Below are positions 42,513 through 50,682 of a stretch of 64,000 bases of DNA, one piece after another. The translations under genes and the position numbers were made by a program. Each line of letters starts with the position of its first letter. Within the stretch, counting starts at the first letter, position 1. The stretch is from Adhaeribacter soli (GTDB lineage: Bacteria; Bacteroidota; Bacteroidia; Cytophagales; Hymenobacteraceae): assembly GCF_008727925.1 (NCBI RefSeq), contig NZ_VTWT01000003.1, positions 310,001-374,000 on the forward strand, in the 5' to 3' direction. The notes beneath the pieces are model-generated. The model did no database searches. It was not told where the DNA came from and worked only from the letters and a program-made list of their open reading frames with translations.

Positions 42513-42938
42513 TTTCTTAAAACCATATCTGGAAATAAACTCATCGTATTCTTCCTGAAACGATTTGGTTTTATGATGTTCCTCCTGCTTCCTGATATAA
42601 TTGCGTACTTTCTCCAGCATAGATTCAGAAACTGAAACTGCGTAGTAATCATTTTGCCATTCAAACTTCTCGTCGCAAAAGCCCTTCTGATTGATCCAGA
42701 AAGATGATTCGCCTTTCAGCAGATTCATAATTTTGCTGATGCTTTGGTCAACTCCTAAAGAAACCAGGCAATGGCAATGTTCGGCGTAGCCATTGATAAA
42801 GTCGATGTAAATGCCCTTCTCTTTCGCGTATTCATAGATGTGGCGCCAAACTTTTTCTCTTATTTCCCTGGTAGTCAGAAGTGGCTCACGGTTCTTGGTG
42901 CTCCAGACAAAATGAATGTAAACTTTTACAAAAGGCAT
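42504..42938 (-). CDS. REP-associated tyrosine transposase (Y1, HUH family)
   Basis: 144 residues, the usual size of a single-domain Y1 transposase. The HUH metal motif is 'EHCHCLVSL' (His54, Cys55, His56) and the nucleophile is Tyr113 in 'NYIRKQ' (YIxxQ, the IS200/IS605 pattern). 'YIHFVWSTKNREPLL' is the typical N-terminal strand. There is no TnpB gene and no IS200-type ends; instead REP-like hairpins flank the gene. RAYT proteins of this kind are single-copy housekeeping-like transposases that cut and join REP single strands. It is likely to be active on the four repeats around it. Confidence 0.93.
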   Translation of the reverse strand: MPFVKVYIHFVWSTKNREPLLTTREIREKVWRHIYEYAKEKGIYIDFINGYAEHCHCLVSLGVDQSISKIMNLLKGESSFWINQKGFCDEKFEWQNDYYAVSVSESMLEKVRNYIRKQEEHHKTKSFQEEYDEFISRYGFKKLG

Positions 42939-42985
42939 AAGCTTTATTTTTTAGATTAAAGCTACACTTTGTTCTCGGGGATTGG

Positions 42986-43050
42986 TTTGGCTAAAGCCTG
43001 GAAAGGGAATGTATTTTATCCCCTGCCTAAAGGCAGGGGCAATTGAAATT
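42986..43050 (+). repeat. REP-like repeat C
   Basis: TTTGGCTAAAGCCTGG, then CCCCTGCCTAAAGGCAGGGG and CAATTGAAATT; the loop A differs from repeat A's G. Confidence 0.85.
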
Positions 43051-43068
43051 GCAAATTTTGATAAATAT

Positions 43069-43425
43069 TCAAAACGAATAATTTCTGCTTCCTTCTGAAA
43101 TTATTCTGATCTGTTCAGCCTTTTGAGCCAAGCCAGGATTATCTAAAATAGCCGCTAAAATTGCTGAATTAAGGGCATACAAATTTAAAATACCAGGTAA
43201 CTCTGAAACTCGGTTGGGAGCCTTCATGATTAAATGAATATCGCTCTTGACCTTAATCCATTCATTAAATGCATTTTCAATTCTCTTTTCCTTTGAAAAG
43301 AACTTTAAAAAGAAGGGTTTAGCATAATAATTACTAAGTTTTCCCTTAATCTGAATTTCAATTTCTGAATTCAATTCCTCAAAAGACGATTCAATTTTAT
43401 TTAACCGTTTAACCAAATCATCCAT
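43069..43425 (-). CDS. Orphan small protein between inverted REP repeats
   Basis: 118 residues, no signal peptide or membrane helix. The start 'MDDLVKRLNKIESSFEELNSEIEIQIKGKL' is a probable coiled coil; the rest is mixed helical with 'VSELPGILNLYALNSAILAAIL'. No family is recognised. The gene is clearly more AT-rich than rpoN and dps and is flanked on both sides, within 10-20 nt, by inverted REP repeats C and D, so it may be a passenger carried between repeats. It could also be a decayed fragment. Confidence 0.6.
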   Translation of the reverse strand: MDDLVKRLNKIESSFEELNSEIEIQIKGKLSNYYAKPFFLKFFSKEKRIENAFNEWIKVKSDIHLIMKAPNRVSELPGILNLYALNSAILAAILDNPGLAQKAEQIRIISEGSRNYSF

Positions 43426-43435
43426 ATTTAAAATG

Positions 43436-43495
43436 TTGAATTGCCCCTGCCTTCAGGCAGGGGATAGCAAAATGTCATATTCGGCTTTAGCCAAA
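43436..43495 (-). repeat. REP-like repeat D
   Basis: TTGAATTGCCCCTGCC, TTCAGGCAGGGG and CGGCTTTAGCCAAAT; inverse orientation of C. Confidence 0.85.
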
Positions 43496-43536
43496 TCTCC
43501 ATTCCTGAAAAAACCTAATAATCGTGTTCAAAAACT

Positions 43537-45075
43537 CTACAACTCCTTTCTTAACCGCGCTACCGGAATATTCAGCTGCTCCCGATATTTCGCAACCGTT
43601 CTCCGGGCAATGTTGTAGCCTTTTTCGTTCAGCATCTGCTCGATCTTCTCATCGCTCAAAGGTTTTTTCTTGTTTTCCTTGTCGATGATCTCTTTCAGGA
43701 TGTGCTTTACCTCGCGGGAGCTGGCATCTTCGCCGGAATCGGTGGCGATGCCTTCGGAGAAAAAGTATTTGAGCGGGTAAATGCCGAATTCAGTCTGGAT
43801 GGATTTGGAATTGGCAACGCGCGAAACCGTGGAAATATCCATGCTGATCTCTTCGGCAATGTCTTTCAGGATCATCGGGCGGAGCTTGCTTTCGTCCCCT
43901 TCCATAAAGAACTCGCGCTGGTATTTGATGATGGCCTCCATGGTGCGCAAAAGCGTATTCTGGCGCTGCTTAATGGCATCGATGAACCATTTGGCGGCGT
44001 CGAGTTTTTGCTTTACGAAGGTTACGGTTTCCTTTAGTTTCTTGTCGGTTTTGGCGCTTTTTTCGTAGGCATCGAACATTTCGGCATAAGAACGGCTGAT
44101 ACGCAAATCAGGGGCGTTGCGGGAATTCAGACTTAAATTCAGGTTGCCGTTATCGTTGGTTAAGATAAAGTCCGGAATTACGTATTGAGCGCGGCCGGAA
44201 CTGGCTACCGAGCCGCCCGGTTTCGGGTTCAGCTTTACAATTGCGTTTATGGCTTCCTTCAGATCATCTTCCTCAATGCCGAGTTTGTTCTCTATTTTGG
44301 AATAGTGCTTCTTGGTGAACTCTTCGTAGAAATCGCTCAGGATCTTTTCGGCCAGCACCGTAGCATCGTCCTGGTCGCGGCGTTCGAGTTGCAGCAGCAG
44401 GCATTCCTGCAGGTCGCGGGCAGCAATTCCCGGCGGGTCGAAGCTCTGGATCAGGTGCAGTACTTCTTCAATCTCATCTTCGCTGGCCTCGATGTTCTGG
44501 GAGAAAGCCAGATCGTTGGAAATAGAACTGAGGTCGCGGCGGATGTAACCGTCGGCGTCGATCGAGCCGATGAGCTGCATGCCGATGGCCTGCTGTTTTT
44601 CGTCTAAGTTCAGGAAACCCAACTGGTCGATCAGGGCGTCGGTAAGGGTAGAAGAACCCACGATCGGCATTTCGCGGTCTTCTTCGGTGTCGCCGCCAGT
44701 ATCGCCCTGCATTTTATAGCCGGCAATGTCGTCGTCCTGCAGGTAATCGGCTAAGTCCAGATCGTTATTTTCTTCGGCGCGCACTTCTTCTTCCTGCCGG
44801 AGGTCGTCGGTAGCGTCGGAGGTTATTTCGCCTTCAAAATCATCGTCCAGGCCCTCGTTTTCGTCGAAATCGGCATCTTCGTCGTTCAGCAGGTCTTCAT
44901 CGTCGGAGCGTTCCGGTTCGTCTTCGTCGCCTTCTTCCAGAGCCGGGTTCACTTCCATTTCCTCCTTTATCCGGGCTTCGAGTTCGGCCGTGGGGATCTG
45001 CAGCAGCTTTATGAACTGAATTTGCTGCGGCGAAAGCTTCTGGGAAAGTAGTTGTTTTAGGTCGAGTCGCTGCAT
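43537..45075 (-). CDS. rpoN: RNA polymerase sigma-54 factor
   Basis: 512 residues. Region I ('QKLSPQQIQFIKLLQIPTAELEARIKEEMEVNPALEE') binds the enhancer-dependent activators; a long acidic Region II follows (about 45-125); the core-binding part has 'FDPPGIAARDLQECLLLQLER' and the C terminus keeps the helix-turn-helix and the RpoN box 'ARRTVAKYREQ' near 495. It directs transcription from -24/-12 promoters when activated by an AAA+ protein. No activator or sigma-54 promoter was recognised here. It lies 40 nt from REP D. Confidence 0.96.
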   Translation of the reverse strand: MQRLDLKQLLSQKLSPQQIQFIKLLQIPTAELEARIKEEMEVNPALEEGDEDEPERSDDEDLLNDEDADFDENEGLDDDFEGEITSDATDDLRQEEEVRAEENNDLDLADYLQDDDIAGYKMQGDTGGDTEEDREMPIVGSSTLTDALIDQLGFLNLDEKQQAIGMQLIGSIDADGYIRRDLSSISNDLAFSQNIEASEDEIEEVLHLIQSFDPPGIAARDLQECLLLQLERRDQDDATVLAEKILSDFYEEFTKKHYSKIENKLGIEEDDLKEAINAIVKLNPKPGGSVASSGRAQYVIPDFILTNDNGNLNLSLNSRNAPDLRISRSYAEMFDAYEKSAKTDKKLKETVTFVKQKLDAAKWFIDAIKQRQNTLLRTMEAIIKYQREFFMEGDESKLRPMILKDIAEEISMDISTVSRVANSKSIQTEFGIYPLKYFFSEGIATDSGEDASSREVKHILKEIIDKENKKKPLSDEKIEQMLNEKGYNIARRTVAKYREQLNIPVARLRKEL

Positions 45076-45462
45076 AAGGTAAAGTTGCGGGTAAAAGGCC
45101 GCTAAGTGGTCAAATTTAGCTTTTTTTACTTCTCTTTGAAATAAAAGGTTAAATAATTGGCTGCGCGGGGCACAGCTAATTAGAAATTAAAAATTAGAAA
45201 TTAAAAATGCTCCTTCTGGTTTAAAAACTTCATGTTAAAGGAGCGTTGTTAGTGAGTACCCCTTTGGAGGGGTGGGATTTTTACATTTATTGATTATTTA
45301 TCAGGAATGCGTGTGTCCTCCCCCTACCCCCTCCAAAGGGGTACTGCCGTAAATTAATTCGTGCTAAATTTCACAAAGCTGCTTTCTATTGCTGGCGCTA
45401 CTTTTTAATTCTAAAAAATTCATTACTAATTTCTAATTTTGAATTTCTAATTAGAAGTAAAG
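45076..45462. other. Divergent rpoN/asnS spacer with nested inverted repeat
   Basis: An outer AT-rich pair (about 45176-45206 and 45427-45452, unit AATTAGAAATT) encloses the C-rich element copy 3 (45255-45345). No gene was seen; the rpoN and asnS promoters must lie inside or beside these repeats but none is obvious. Confidence 0.65.
45255..45345. repeat. C-rich inverted repeat element, copy 3
   Basis: Arms AGTACCCCTTTGGAGGGGT and ACCCCCTCCAAAGGGGTACT with the shared AT-rich centre. Outer arm bases differ from copy 2 (GTACCCC versus GTCCCCC) on both sides, keeping pairing. Confidence 0.9.
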
Positions 45463-46857
45463 ATGTCACGGACGAACGTAAAAAAACTACTAACTTCCAC
45501 CGAACTGGTAGGCCAGGATGTGCTGGTGAAAGGCTGGGTACGCACCAAGCGCGGAAACAAATTTGTAAGCTTCATTGCCGTTAACGACGGTTCTACGATA
45601 AATAATATCCAGGTGGTGGCCGATGCCGAGAAATTTCCGGAAGAAAGCCTGAAAGAAGTTACCACCGGCGCCTGTATTGCCGTAACCGGAAAACTGGTAG
45701 AAAGCCAGGGTAAAGGCCAGACGGTAGAGATCCAGGCCGAAAAAGTAGAAGTTTTGGGCACGGCCGACGTAGAAACCTACCCGCTGCAGAAAAAAGGCCA
45801 CTCGCTGGAATTCCTGCGCGAAATTGCGCACTTACGTCCAAGAACGAATACGTTTGGAGCTGTGCTGAGAATGCGCCACGCCATGACGTTTGCGGTGCAC
45901 AAATTCTTCAACGACCGTGGTTTCTTTAACGTACACACACCCATCATTACCGGTTCCGATGCCGAAGGCGCCGGCCAGATGTTCCGCGTAACGACCTTAG
46001 ACCCGATCAATCCGCCAAAAACCGAGACCGGCGAAGTAGATTACAGCCAGGATTTCTTCGGCAAAAACACCAACTTAACCGTTTCCGGGCAGCTGGAAGG
46101 CGAAGTAGCCGCCATGGCTTTGGGGCAGATCTATACCTTCGGGCCAACGTTCCGCGCCGAAAATTCCAATACCTCGCGCCACCTGGCCGAGTTCTGGATG
46201 ATCGAGCCGGAAGTTGCTTTCAACGAGCTGACCGACAACATGGACCTGGCCGAAGAGTTTCTGCAATACCTGGTAACCTACGCGCTGGAAAACTGTGCTG
46301 ACGACCTGCAATTCCTGAATGACATGTACGACAAGGAACTGCTCAACCGTCTGCACTTTGTGGTAAACAACAAATTTGAGCGCGTAACCTACACCGATGC
46401 CGTAGAAATTCTGAAGAACGCCAAAAAAGCCAAATTCGAGTATCCGGTAGAGTGGGGAACTGATTTACAAAGCGAACACGAACGTTACCTAGTAGAAAAG
46501 CACTTCAACAAGCCGGTTATCCTCATCAACTACCCGAAAGACATCAAAGCGTTTTACATGAAGCTGAACGACGACGGCAAAACCGTGCGCGCCATGGACG
46601 TTTTATTCCCGGGCATCGGCGAAATTATCGGCGGTTCGGAACGCGAAGAAAGCTACGAAAAACTGATGACCCGCGTAAAAGAAATGGGCATTCACGAAGA
46701 GCAGGTTTGGTGGTACCTGGAACTGCGCAAGTTCGGTACTGCGCCGCACTCCGGTTTTGGCTTGGGCTTCGAGCGTTTAATGCTGTTCGTAACGGGTATG
46801 GGCAACATCCGCGACGTAATTCCTTTCCCACGTTTCCCGAAAAGCGCGGAGTTTTAA
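45463..46857 (+). CDS. asnS: Asparaginyl-tRNA synthetase
   Basis: 464 residues, a class IIb synthetase. The N-terminal OB anticodon domain starts '[29 protein letters not shown]'. Motif 2 is '[21 protein letters not shown]' (about 230) and motif 3 is '[27 protein letters not shown]' at the C terminus; '[22 protein letters not shown]' is motif 1. It attaches Asn to tRNA-Asn. The [11 protein letters not shown] type distinguishes AsnRS from AspRS (which has a QxFR/RxDRQPEF pattern). A terminator follows. Confidence 0.97.
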   Translation: MSRTNVKKLLTSTELVGQDVLVKGWVRTKRGNKFVSFIAVNDGSTINNIQVVADAEKFPEESLKEVTTGACIAVTGKLVESQGKGQTVEIQAEKVEVLGTADVETYPLQKKGHSLEFLREIAHLRPRTNTFGAVLRMRHAMTFAVHKFFNDRGFFNVHTPIITGSDAEGAGQMFRVTTLDPINPPKTETGEVDYSQDFFGKNTNLTVSGQLEGEVAAMALGQIYTFGPTFRAENSNTSRHLAEFWMIEPEVAFNELTDNMDLAEEFLQYLVTYALENCADDLQFLNDMYDKELLNRLHFVVNNKFERVTYTDAVEILKNAKKAKFEYPVEWGTDLQSEHERYLVEKHFNKPVILINYPKDIKAFYMKLNDDGKTVRAMDVLFPGIGEIIGGSEREESYEKLMTRVKEMGIHEEQVWWYLELRKFGTAPHSGFGLGFERLMLFVTGMGNIRDVIPFPRFPKSAEF

Positions 46858-46997
46858 TTTTTCAAATGCTGGATTATTAGACATTAGACCTTAGACCTTA
46901 GACTTTCTGTGTCTGGTAATATTTGCGGGCATACAGAAGGTCTGAAACATAATAGGAGTCTCTGAACTCCTGCAAACCAGTAAAACCCTATCGGGAG

Positions 46998-47033
46998 AGC
47001 CGGAAAAACTGTTAAAGTTTTTCCGGCTTTTTT
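46998..47033 (+). terminator. Rho-independent terminator after asnS
   Basis: AGCCGGAAAAACT pairs with AGTTTTTCCGGCT (13 bp) around a short loop and runs into TTTTTT. Confidence 0.85.
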
Positions 47034-47112
47034 ATTTATAACAACCTTTTGTAATTGAAGATTAAGTTTTCTATCTTACCAGCAGCTTTTGTTGTGCTTT
47101 AACCGCTTAACT

Positions 47113-47955
47113 ATGGAAAACAAACGAGGCCTTGTTGGCATTGCTATTCTTTTTACCTGCCTGTTGTTCTCAGCCTGCCAGAAAGACAAAGCAGATAGGG
47201 ATTTGGAGAACCCTGCCCCTGAACCGGGAAAAGCTACGGAGCCCTGCCGGCTCATGAAAGAAATTACTTACGCTTATATTTCTAACGAGATTGTTTCTGT
47301 TGAAGAATATATCTATGATCATAACAATTTAATAAAAAGAATTAACCGACTGAAAGGTGATACTCAACTTGTTTCCTTTTTAACTTACACCTATAATGGT
47401 CAGGGCAAGGCTGTTGAAGAGGTTTGTTATAATGCGGACAGCACCGTAATTGGTAAGCAGCTATTTACCTACAATGCAGTCAACTTATTGAAAAGCATTA
47501 TTTTTCAGGGAGGTTCCTATGGGAATTACTACCCTATGCCGGGACGAATAGATTTGAATTATAATTCTATGGGGCAGCGGATCAGAGCTGATTTTTATAG
47601 TGCTTCCCAGCCAAATTTACTGGAGCGATTTTTTGAGTATACCTATGGCTTCGGAGTAGTTCATGCAAAAGAATACGACGCAACTACCAACCCAGCAAAG
47701 TTCCATCAGAATATAGAGTTCAAATATGACAGTAAAAAAAGCCGCTATCACAGCCTGGGTTATCTAAACGGCTATATTCCTGGTCTGGAGAAGAATAATC
47801 TTTCCCTGAATAAAGAGTGGTTACCAGGTTATAGTAATCATAGAGGCATGGCCTACGAGTATAATGGGCTGGGATTCCCGGTTAAAGGATATCCGTTTGC
47901 AAGTTCAACCTTTTGGGAGGACCCTACAATCGAATATCAGTATGCCTGTCAGTAA
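47113..47955 (+). CDS. YD-repeat-like lipoprotein, array member 1
   Basis: The ATG at 47113 starts the lipoprotein signal ('CLLFSAC', Cys22, then 'QKDKAD'); an upstream start at 47089 adds 8 residues. 280 residues. Short Tyr-rich repeats of the form Y-x-Y-(N/D)-x-x-G/N-x-x-h-x-x occur through the protein ('EEYIYDHNNLIKRI', 'TYTYNGQGKAVEEV', 'LFTYNAVNLLKSI', 'AYEYNGLGFPVKGY') and it ends 'YQYACQ', comparable to the 'W-x-YNCQ' end of the later members. It is the most divergent member. A surface location is likely from the acidic residues after the lipid Cys. Confidence 0.82.
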   Translation: MENKRGLVGIAILFTCLLFSACQKDKADRDLENPAPEPGKATEPCRLMKEITYAYISNEIVSVEEYIYDHNNLIKRINRLKGDTQLVSFLTYTYNGQGKAVEEVCYNADSTVIGKQLFTYNAVNLLKSIIFQGGSYGNYYPMPGRIDLNYNSMGQRIRADFYSASQPNLLERFFEYTYGFGVVHAKEYDATTNPAKFHQNIEFKYDSKKSRYHSLGYLNGYIPGLEKNNLSLNKEWLPGYSNHRGMAYEYNGLGFPVKGYPFASSTFWEDPTIEYQYACQ

Positions 47956-47969
47956 AAGACGCTGACAAC

Positions 47970-48018
47970 ATTAATTGTAATTCCCGGTCAGGCGTTGTAA
48001 CTTGGCCGGGAATTTTGT
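47970..48018. promoter_or_regulatory. Hairpin leader, array copy 1
   Basis: AATTCCCGG pairs with CCGGGAATT; the loop has TAACTTGG, which resembles a -7 box, and the hairpin is followed by TTTTGTTAT. The same design recurs at 48948-48985 and 53321-53366. Confidence 0.6.
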
Positions 48019-48041
48019 TATATGATGAAGACGCTATGAAA

Positions 48042-48878
48042 ATGCGGAAAAAAGGAAATGCTTTGGTTTTAGGGTTGGCTTTTCTGTTGGCTGTTGGTTG
48101 CGGAGGCGATGAAAAGAAAAAAGGAGATCCAGCCCCGCAGCCCCTTGTTTATGGAAGTAGAACGTGTGTGCCGGTAAAATTTACCAATCAATCAGGAAAC
48201 GAAGTGAATTACGAGTATAATGCAAACGGCCAGTTAATTAAAGCTATTTTCGGAAGTGTTTATGAAGTGGTTAAGTACAATAGCGCAGGTCAGGTTAGCA
48301 AAATCAGTACCTATGAATCAGGCGCAAATCCATTTAGAAATCATGTCCTTTTTACCTATTCATCCAATGGAGTACTCGCTTCCGAAATAACTTATATCCC
48401 GACAACTCCCTCTGATTCAACCACCAATAAGCCAGCGGAAGTAAGAGAATATACCTACGATGGTACAAACCGTCTTATCGAAATAGAAAGCCACCCGTAT
48501 CGCAATCCTAATATTATTTCCTCCCGCGATACTTATACCTATCATGCCAATGGAAAAGTTTTGATATCTGAATTTAGGGGTTCAAGCCTTACGTTAAACC
48601 AAACCAGAGAATTTGAATTCAGTGGTGGTAAAGGCCCGGCAGGAGTAGTACCTTATTTAAAGCTTCAAATGACTTATGGCAATCAAATTATTTTCAACAA
48701 GTTGCCTAAAACGGTAGTGCTCACCTCGTACTATCCGGATGGAAGCGTAAACAATCAGAATACTTTTACTTTTAATTACAGTTATACTTTTAATTCAGAC
48801 GGATATCCAACGAGCTAGACAATGACCAGAACCGGCCTTGCTCCGTTAACGGGTACCTGGACCTACAACTGCCAGTAA
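48042..48878 (+). pseudogene. YD-repeat-like lipoprotein, array member 2, with in-frame amber stop
   Basis: The ATG at 48042 aligns with the start of the other members ('MRKKGNALVLGLAFLLAVGC', Cys20, then 'GGDEKKKG'). The frame ends at a TAG at 48816-48818 after 'DGYPTS', but reading through it continues in the same frame for 19 codons to a TAA (48876-48878) and gives the family end 'GTWTYNCQ'. Paralogue 4 has CAA at this place, so the stop looks like a C-to-T change. The 258-residue product lacks only the conserved C-terminal strand. YD-like repeats: 'YEYNANGQLIKAIFG', 'VKYNSAGQVSKISTY', 'EYTYDGTNRLIEIES'. Confidence 0.78.
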
Positions 48879-48947
48879 AAACACTATCTGGAGAGTCGGG
48901 AAAACTACTTTGCAGCTTCCTTCTTTTTGTCTGTAACAATTATTGTA

Positions 48948-48985
48948 AATCCCGGTCAGGTTTTCTAACTTGTCCGGGGTTTTGT
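48948..48985. promoter_or_regulatory. Hairpin leader, array copy 2
   Basis: AATCCCGG..CCGGGGTT arms around a loop with CTAACTTG, followed by TTTTGTTAT; upstream of member 3. Confidence 0.6.
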
Positions 48986-49001
48986 TATAAGTTGAAACGC
49001 T

Positions 49002-49802
49002 ATGGATTTGATGAAAAAAGGGAATGCTTTGATCTTAGGCTTGGCAGTCTTGCTGGCCTTTGGCTGTGGAAGTGACAACGATACAGTTGCACCCGATAAT
49101 GCTAACCCTGCGCCACAAAATTTTACGAAGTGCCAGCTTATAAAAGATAGGGAAGATACCCTGACCAGTAAATATTCTTACGATTCTCAGGGAAGATTAC
49201 AGGAAAGGGTTTACGCCTATGGAAGGGAGAGATTTACATACAACAGTTTAGGTAAAATATTGAAATGGATAAGGTTCACTGAAAGTCTGGACACTATAAA
49301 TGTTAGGACCTATGAATATAATAATGATTCCCTTCCCATTAAAGTAACAAGCCGCTCTGGAATGACTTCTGCAGGTGGTATAATTGCCTATCATACTCAA
49401 AGTATGGTTTACGATTCCCAAAAACGGATTATCAGCAATACCACATATAATACAAGCTTGGCAGCCATTACCAATAAGGTCAACTATAGCTACCCGGCCA
49501 ATAATAAAGTGGAAATTGAAGGATGGGAATTAAACCGGGGAACCAATACGCTGCAACTGCATTACAATGCTCAGATGACATACGATAATAACAAAACGCC
49601 TTGGGGTGACTATCCTTTTTTTGATCCTATCGTGAATCATAATGAGCTAACTTACGCCATTCAATTTCACCAGCCATATCCCTATAGCCACTCCAGGACT
49701 TCTACTTATACCTTTAATGCTGCTGGTTACCCCATTCAAAAAATTGAGGTAACCGATGGCCGATACACCATGGTATCTACTTACACCTACAACTGCCAGT
49801 AA
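49002..49802 (+). CDS. YD-repeat-like lipoprotein, array member 3
   Basis: 266 residues; the start ATG at 49002 ('MDLMKKGNALILGLA') could also be the ATG at 49011. Lipobox 'LLAFGC' then 'GSDND'. Repeats include 'KYSYDSQGRLQERVY', 'RFTYNSLGKILKWIR', 'TYEYNNDSLPIKVT' and 'MVYDSQKRIISNTTY'; the end is 'VSTYTYNCQ'. It belongs to the same subgroup as members 6 and 7 rather than 2, 4 and 5, so subgroups alternate along the array. The next start follows the stop by 13 nt. Confidence 0.85.
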   Translation: MDLMKKGNALILGLAVLLAFGCGSDNDTVAPDNANPAPQNFTKCQLIKDREDTLTSKYSYDSQGRLQERVYAYGRERFTYNSLGKILKWIRFTESLDTINVRTYEYNNDSLPIKVTSRSGMTSAGGIIAYHTQSMVYDSQKRIISNTTYNTSLAAITNKVNYSYPANNKVEIEGWELNRGTNTLQLHYNAQMTYDNNKTPWGDYPFFDPIVNHNELTYAIQFHQPYPYSHSRTSTYTFNAAGYPIQKIEVTDGRYTMVSTYTYNCQ

Positions 49803-49815
49803 AACCGCTATAAAA

Positions 49816-50670
49816 ATGCTGAAAAAAGGAAATGCTTTAATTTTAATGCTGGCAGTGTTGTTGACTGTGGGTTGTGGGAAAGAAGATGCAAATAATGATC
49901 CGAAGCCAAATAATAGTACGGGCAATATAACCGGACAAAGAACTTGTGTGCTGGTTAGTACGCAAAGCTATAACTTAGAGGATGCATGGAGGTTTTTCTT
50001 TAACGCGCAAGGGCAAATTATCAAAGCCCTCAAGGGAACTTCTAATAATGGCCTCCAGCTGATTACATATAGTGCTACTGGTAAAATTAAAAATGTACGG
50101 CGATATAGAATGCCTGCAAAGGAAATTCAGGAGAGTAGCTTTTATCAGTATAATTCAGATTCGCTGTTAAGTAGGGAAACCATATTTATACCGGCTACTC
50201 CCGGTGACTCAGCTTCGCTTTATGCCGTACGGGAAAATTACTTTGAATACGACCCAGGCAAACGATTAGTAAAAATAACCAGCTTTTTATTGACTCAACC
50301 AGGTGGCTCTGATGGCTATATTACCTTTACCTATAATCCCGATGGCAGCTTGTTGGAAGAAAGATTTGGTGGTATCCCCAGTCAGCTGGGATGGAGGAAA
50401 AAGACAAAATTCGTCAGCGGTAAAGCGCCTGCAGAAAAGCAGGCTTTCCTGAATTTACCATCTATGTTCCTTTATTCTTCTCATGGTATCGTTTTTAATC
50501 GGTTGCCAGCAACCATAGAAGAAACCCAGTATAGTTCTAATGGGGTTGGACACACCAGTATTTTCAATTATTCATATCTTTTTAATACGGATGGCTACCC
50601 AACTGAACAAATAATGACTTTCCCCGGGCAACAACCTTTAACCAATTACTGGACCTACAACTGCCCATAA
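49816..50670 (+). CDS. YD-repeat-like lipoprotein, array member 4
   Basis: The ATG at 49816 matches the family start ('MLKKGNALILMLAVLLTVGC', then 'GKEDAN', fitting the K-(D/E)2 surface-export signal). 284 residues. Repeats: 'FFNAQGQIIKALKGT', 'ITYSATGKIKNVRRY', 'YQYNSDSLLSRETIF', 'FEYDPGKRLVKITSF', 'TYNPDGSLLEERFG'; a subgroup segment 'KAPAEKQAFLNLPSMFLYSSHGIVFNRLP' follows; the end is 'NYWTYNCP'. The subgroup also contains members 2 and 5. Confidence 0.88.
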   Translation: MLKKGNALILMLAVLLTVGCGKEDANNDPKPNNSTGNITGQRTCVLVSTQSYNLEDAWRFFFNAQGQIIKALKGTSNNGLQLITYSATGKIKNVRRYRMPAKEIQESSFYQYNSDSLLSRETIFIPATPGDSASLYAVRENYFEYDPGKRLVKITSFLLTQPGGSDGYITFTYNPDGSLLEERFGGIPSQLGWRKKTKFVSGKAPAEKQAFLNLPSMFLYSSHGIVFNRLPATIEETQYSSNGVGHTSIFNYSYLFNTDGYPTEQIMTFPGQQPLTNYWTYNCP

Positions 50671-50682
50671 AACGCTATAAAG

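Larger units (their letters stand above)
42351..43495. mobile_element. REP-associated tyrosine transposase locus with four REP-like repeats
   Basis: Four copies of a two-part repeat surround two ORFs: A (42351-42410, forward), B (42451-42512, reverse), C (42986-43050, forward), D (43436-43495, reverse). Each has GGCTAAAGCC-type and CCTGCCTGAAGGCAGG-type palindromes joined by a variable linker and ends in GGGCAATT(G/C)A. A and B form a close inverted pair; the transposase gene lies between B and C, and B overlaps its last codons; C and D are an inverted pair around a 118-codon ORF. Confidence 0.85.

Noticed and set aside
42504-42938. Complete IS200/IS605 insertion sequence
   Set aside because: No TnpB, and the flanking hairpins are multiple two-part repeats in alternating orientation rather than one left and one right end.
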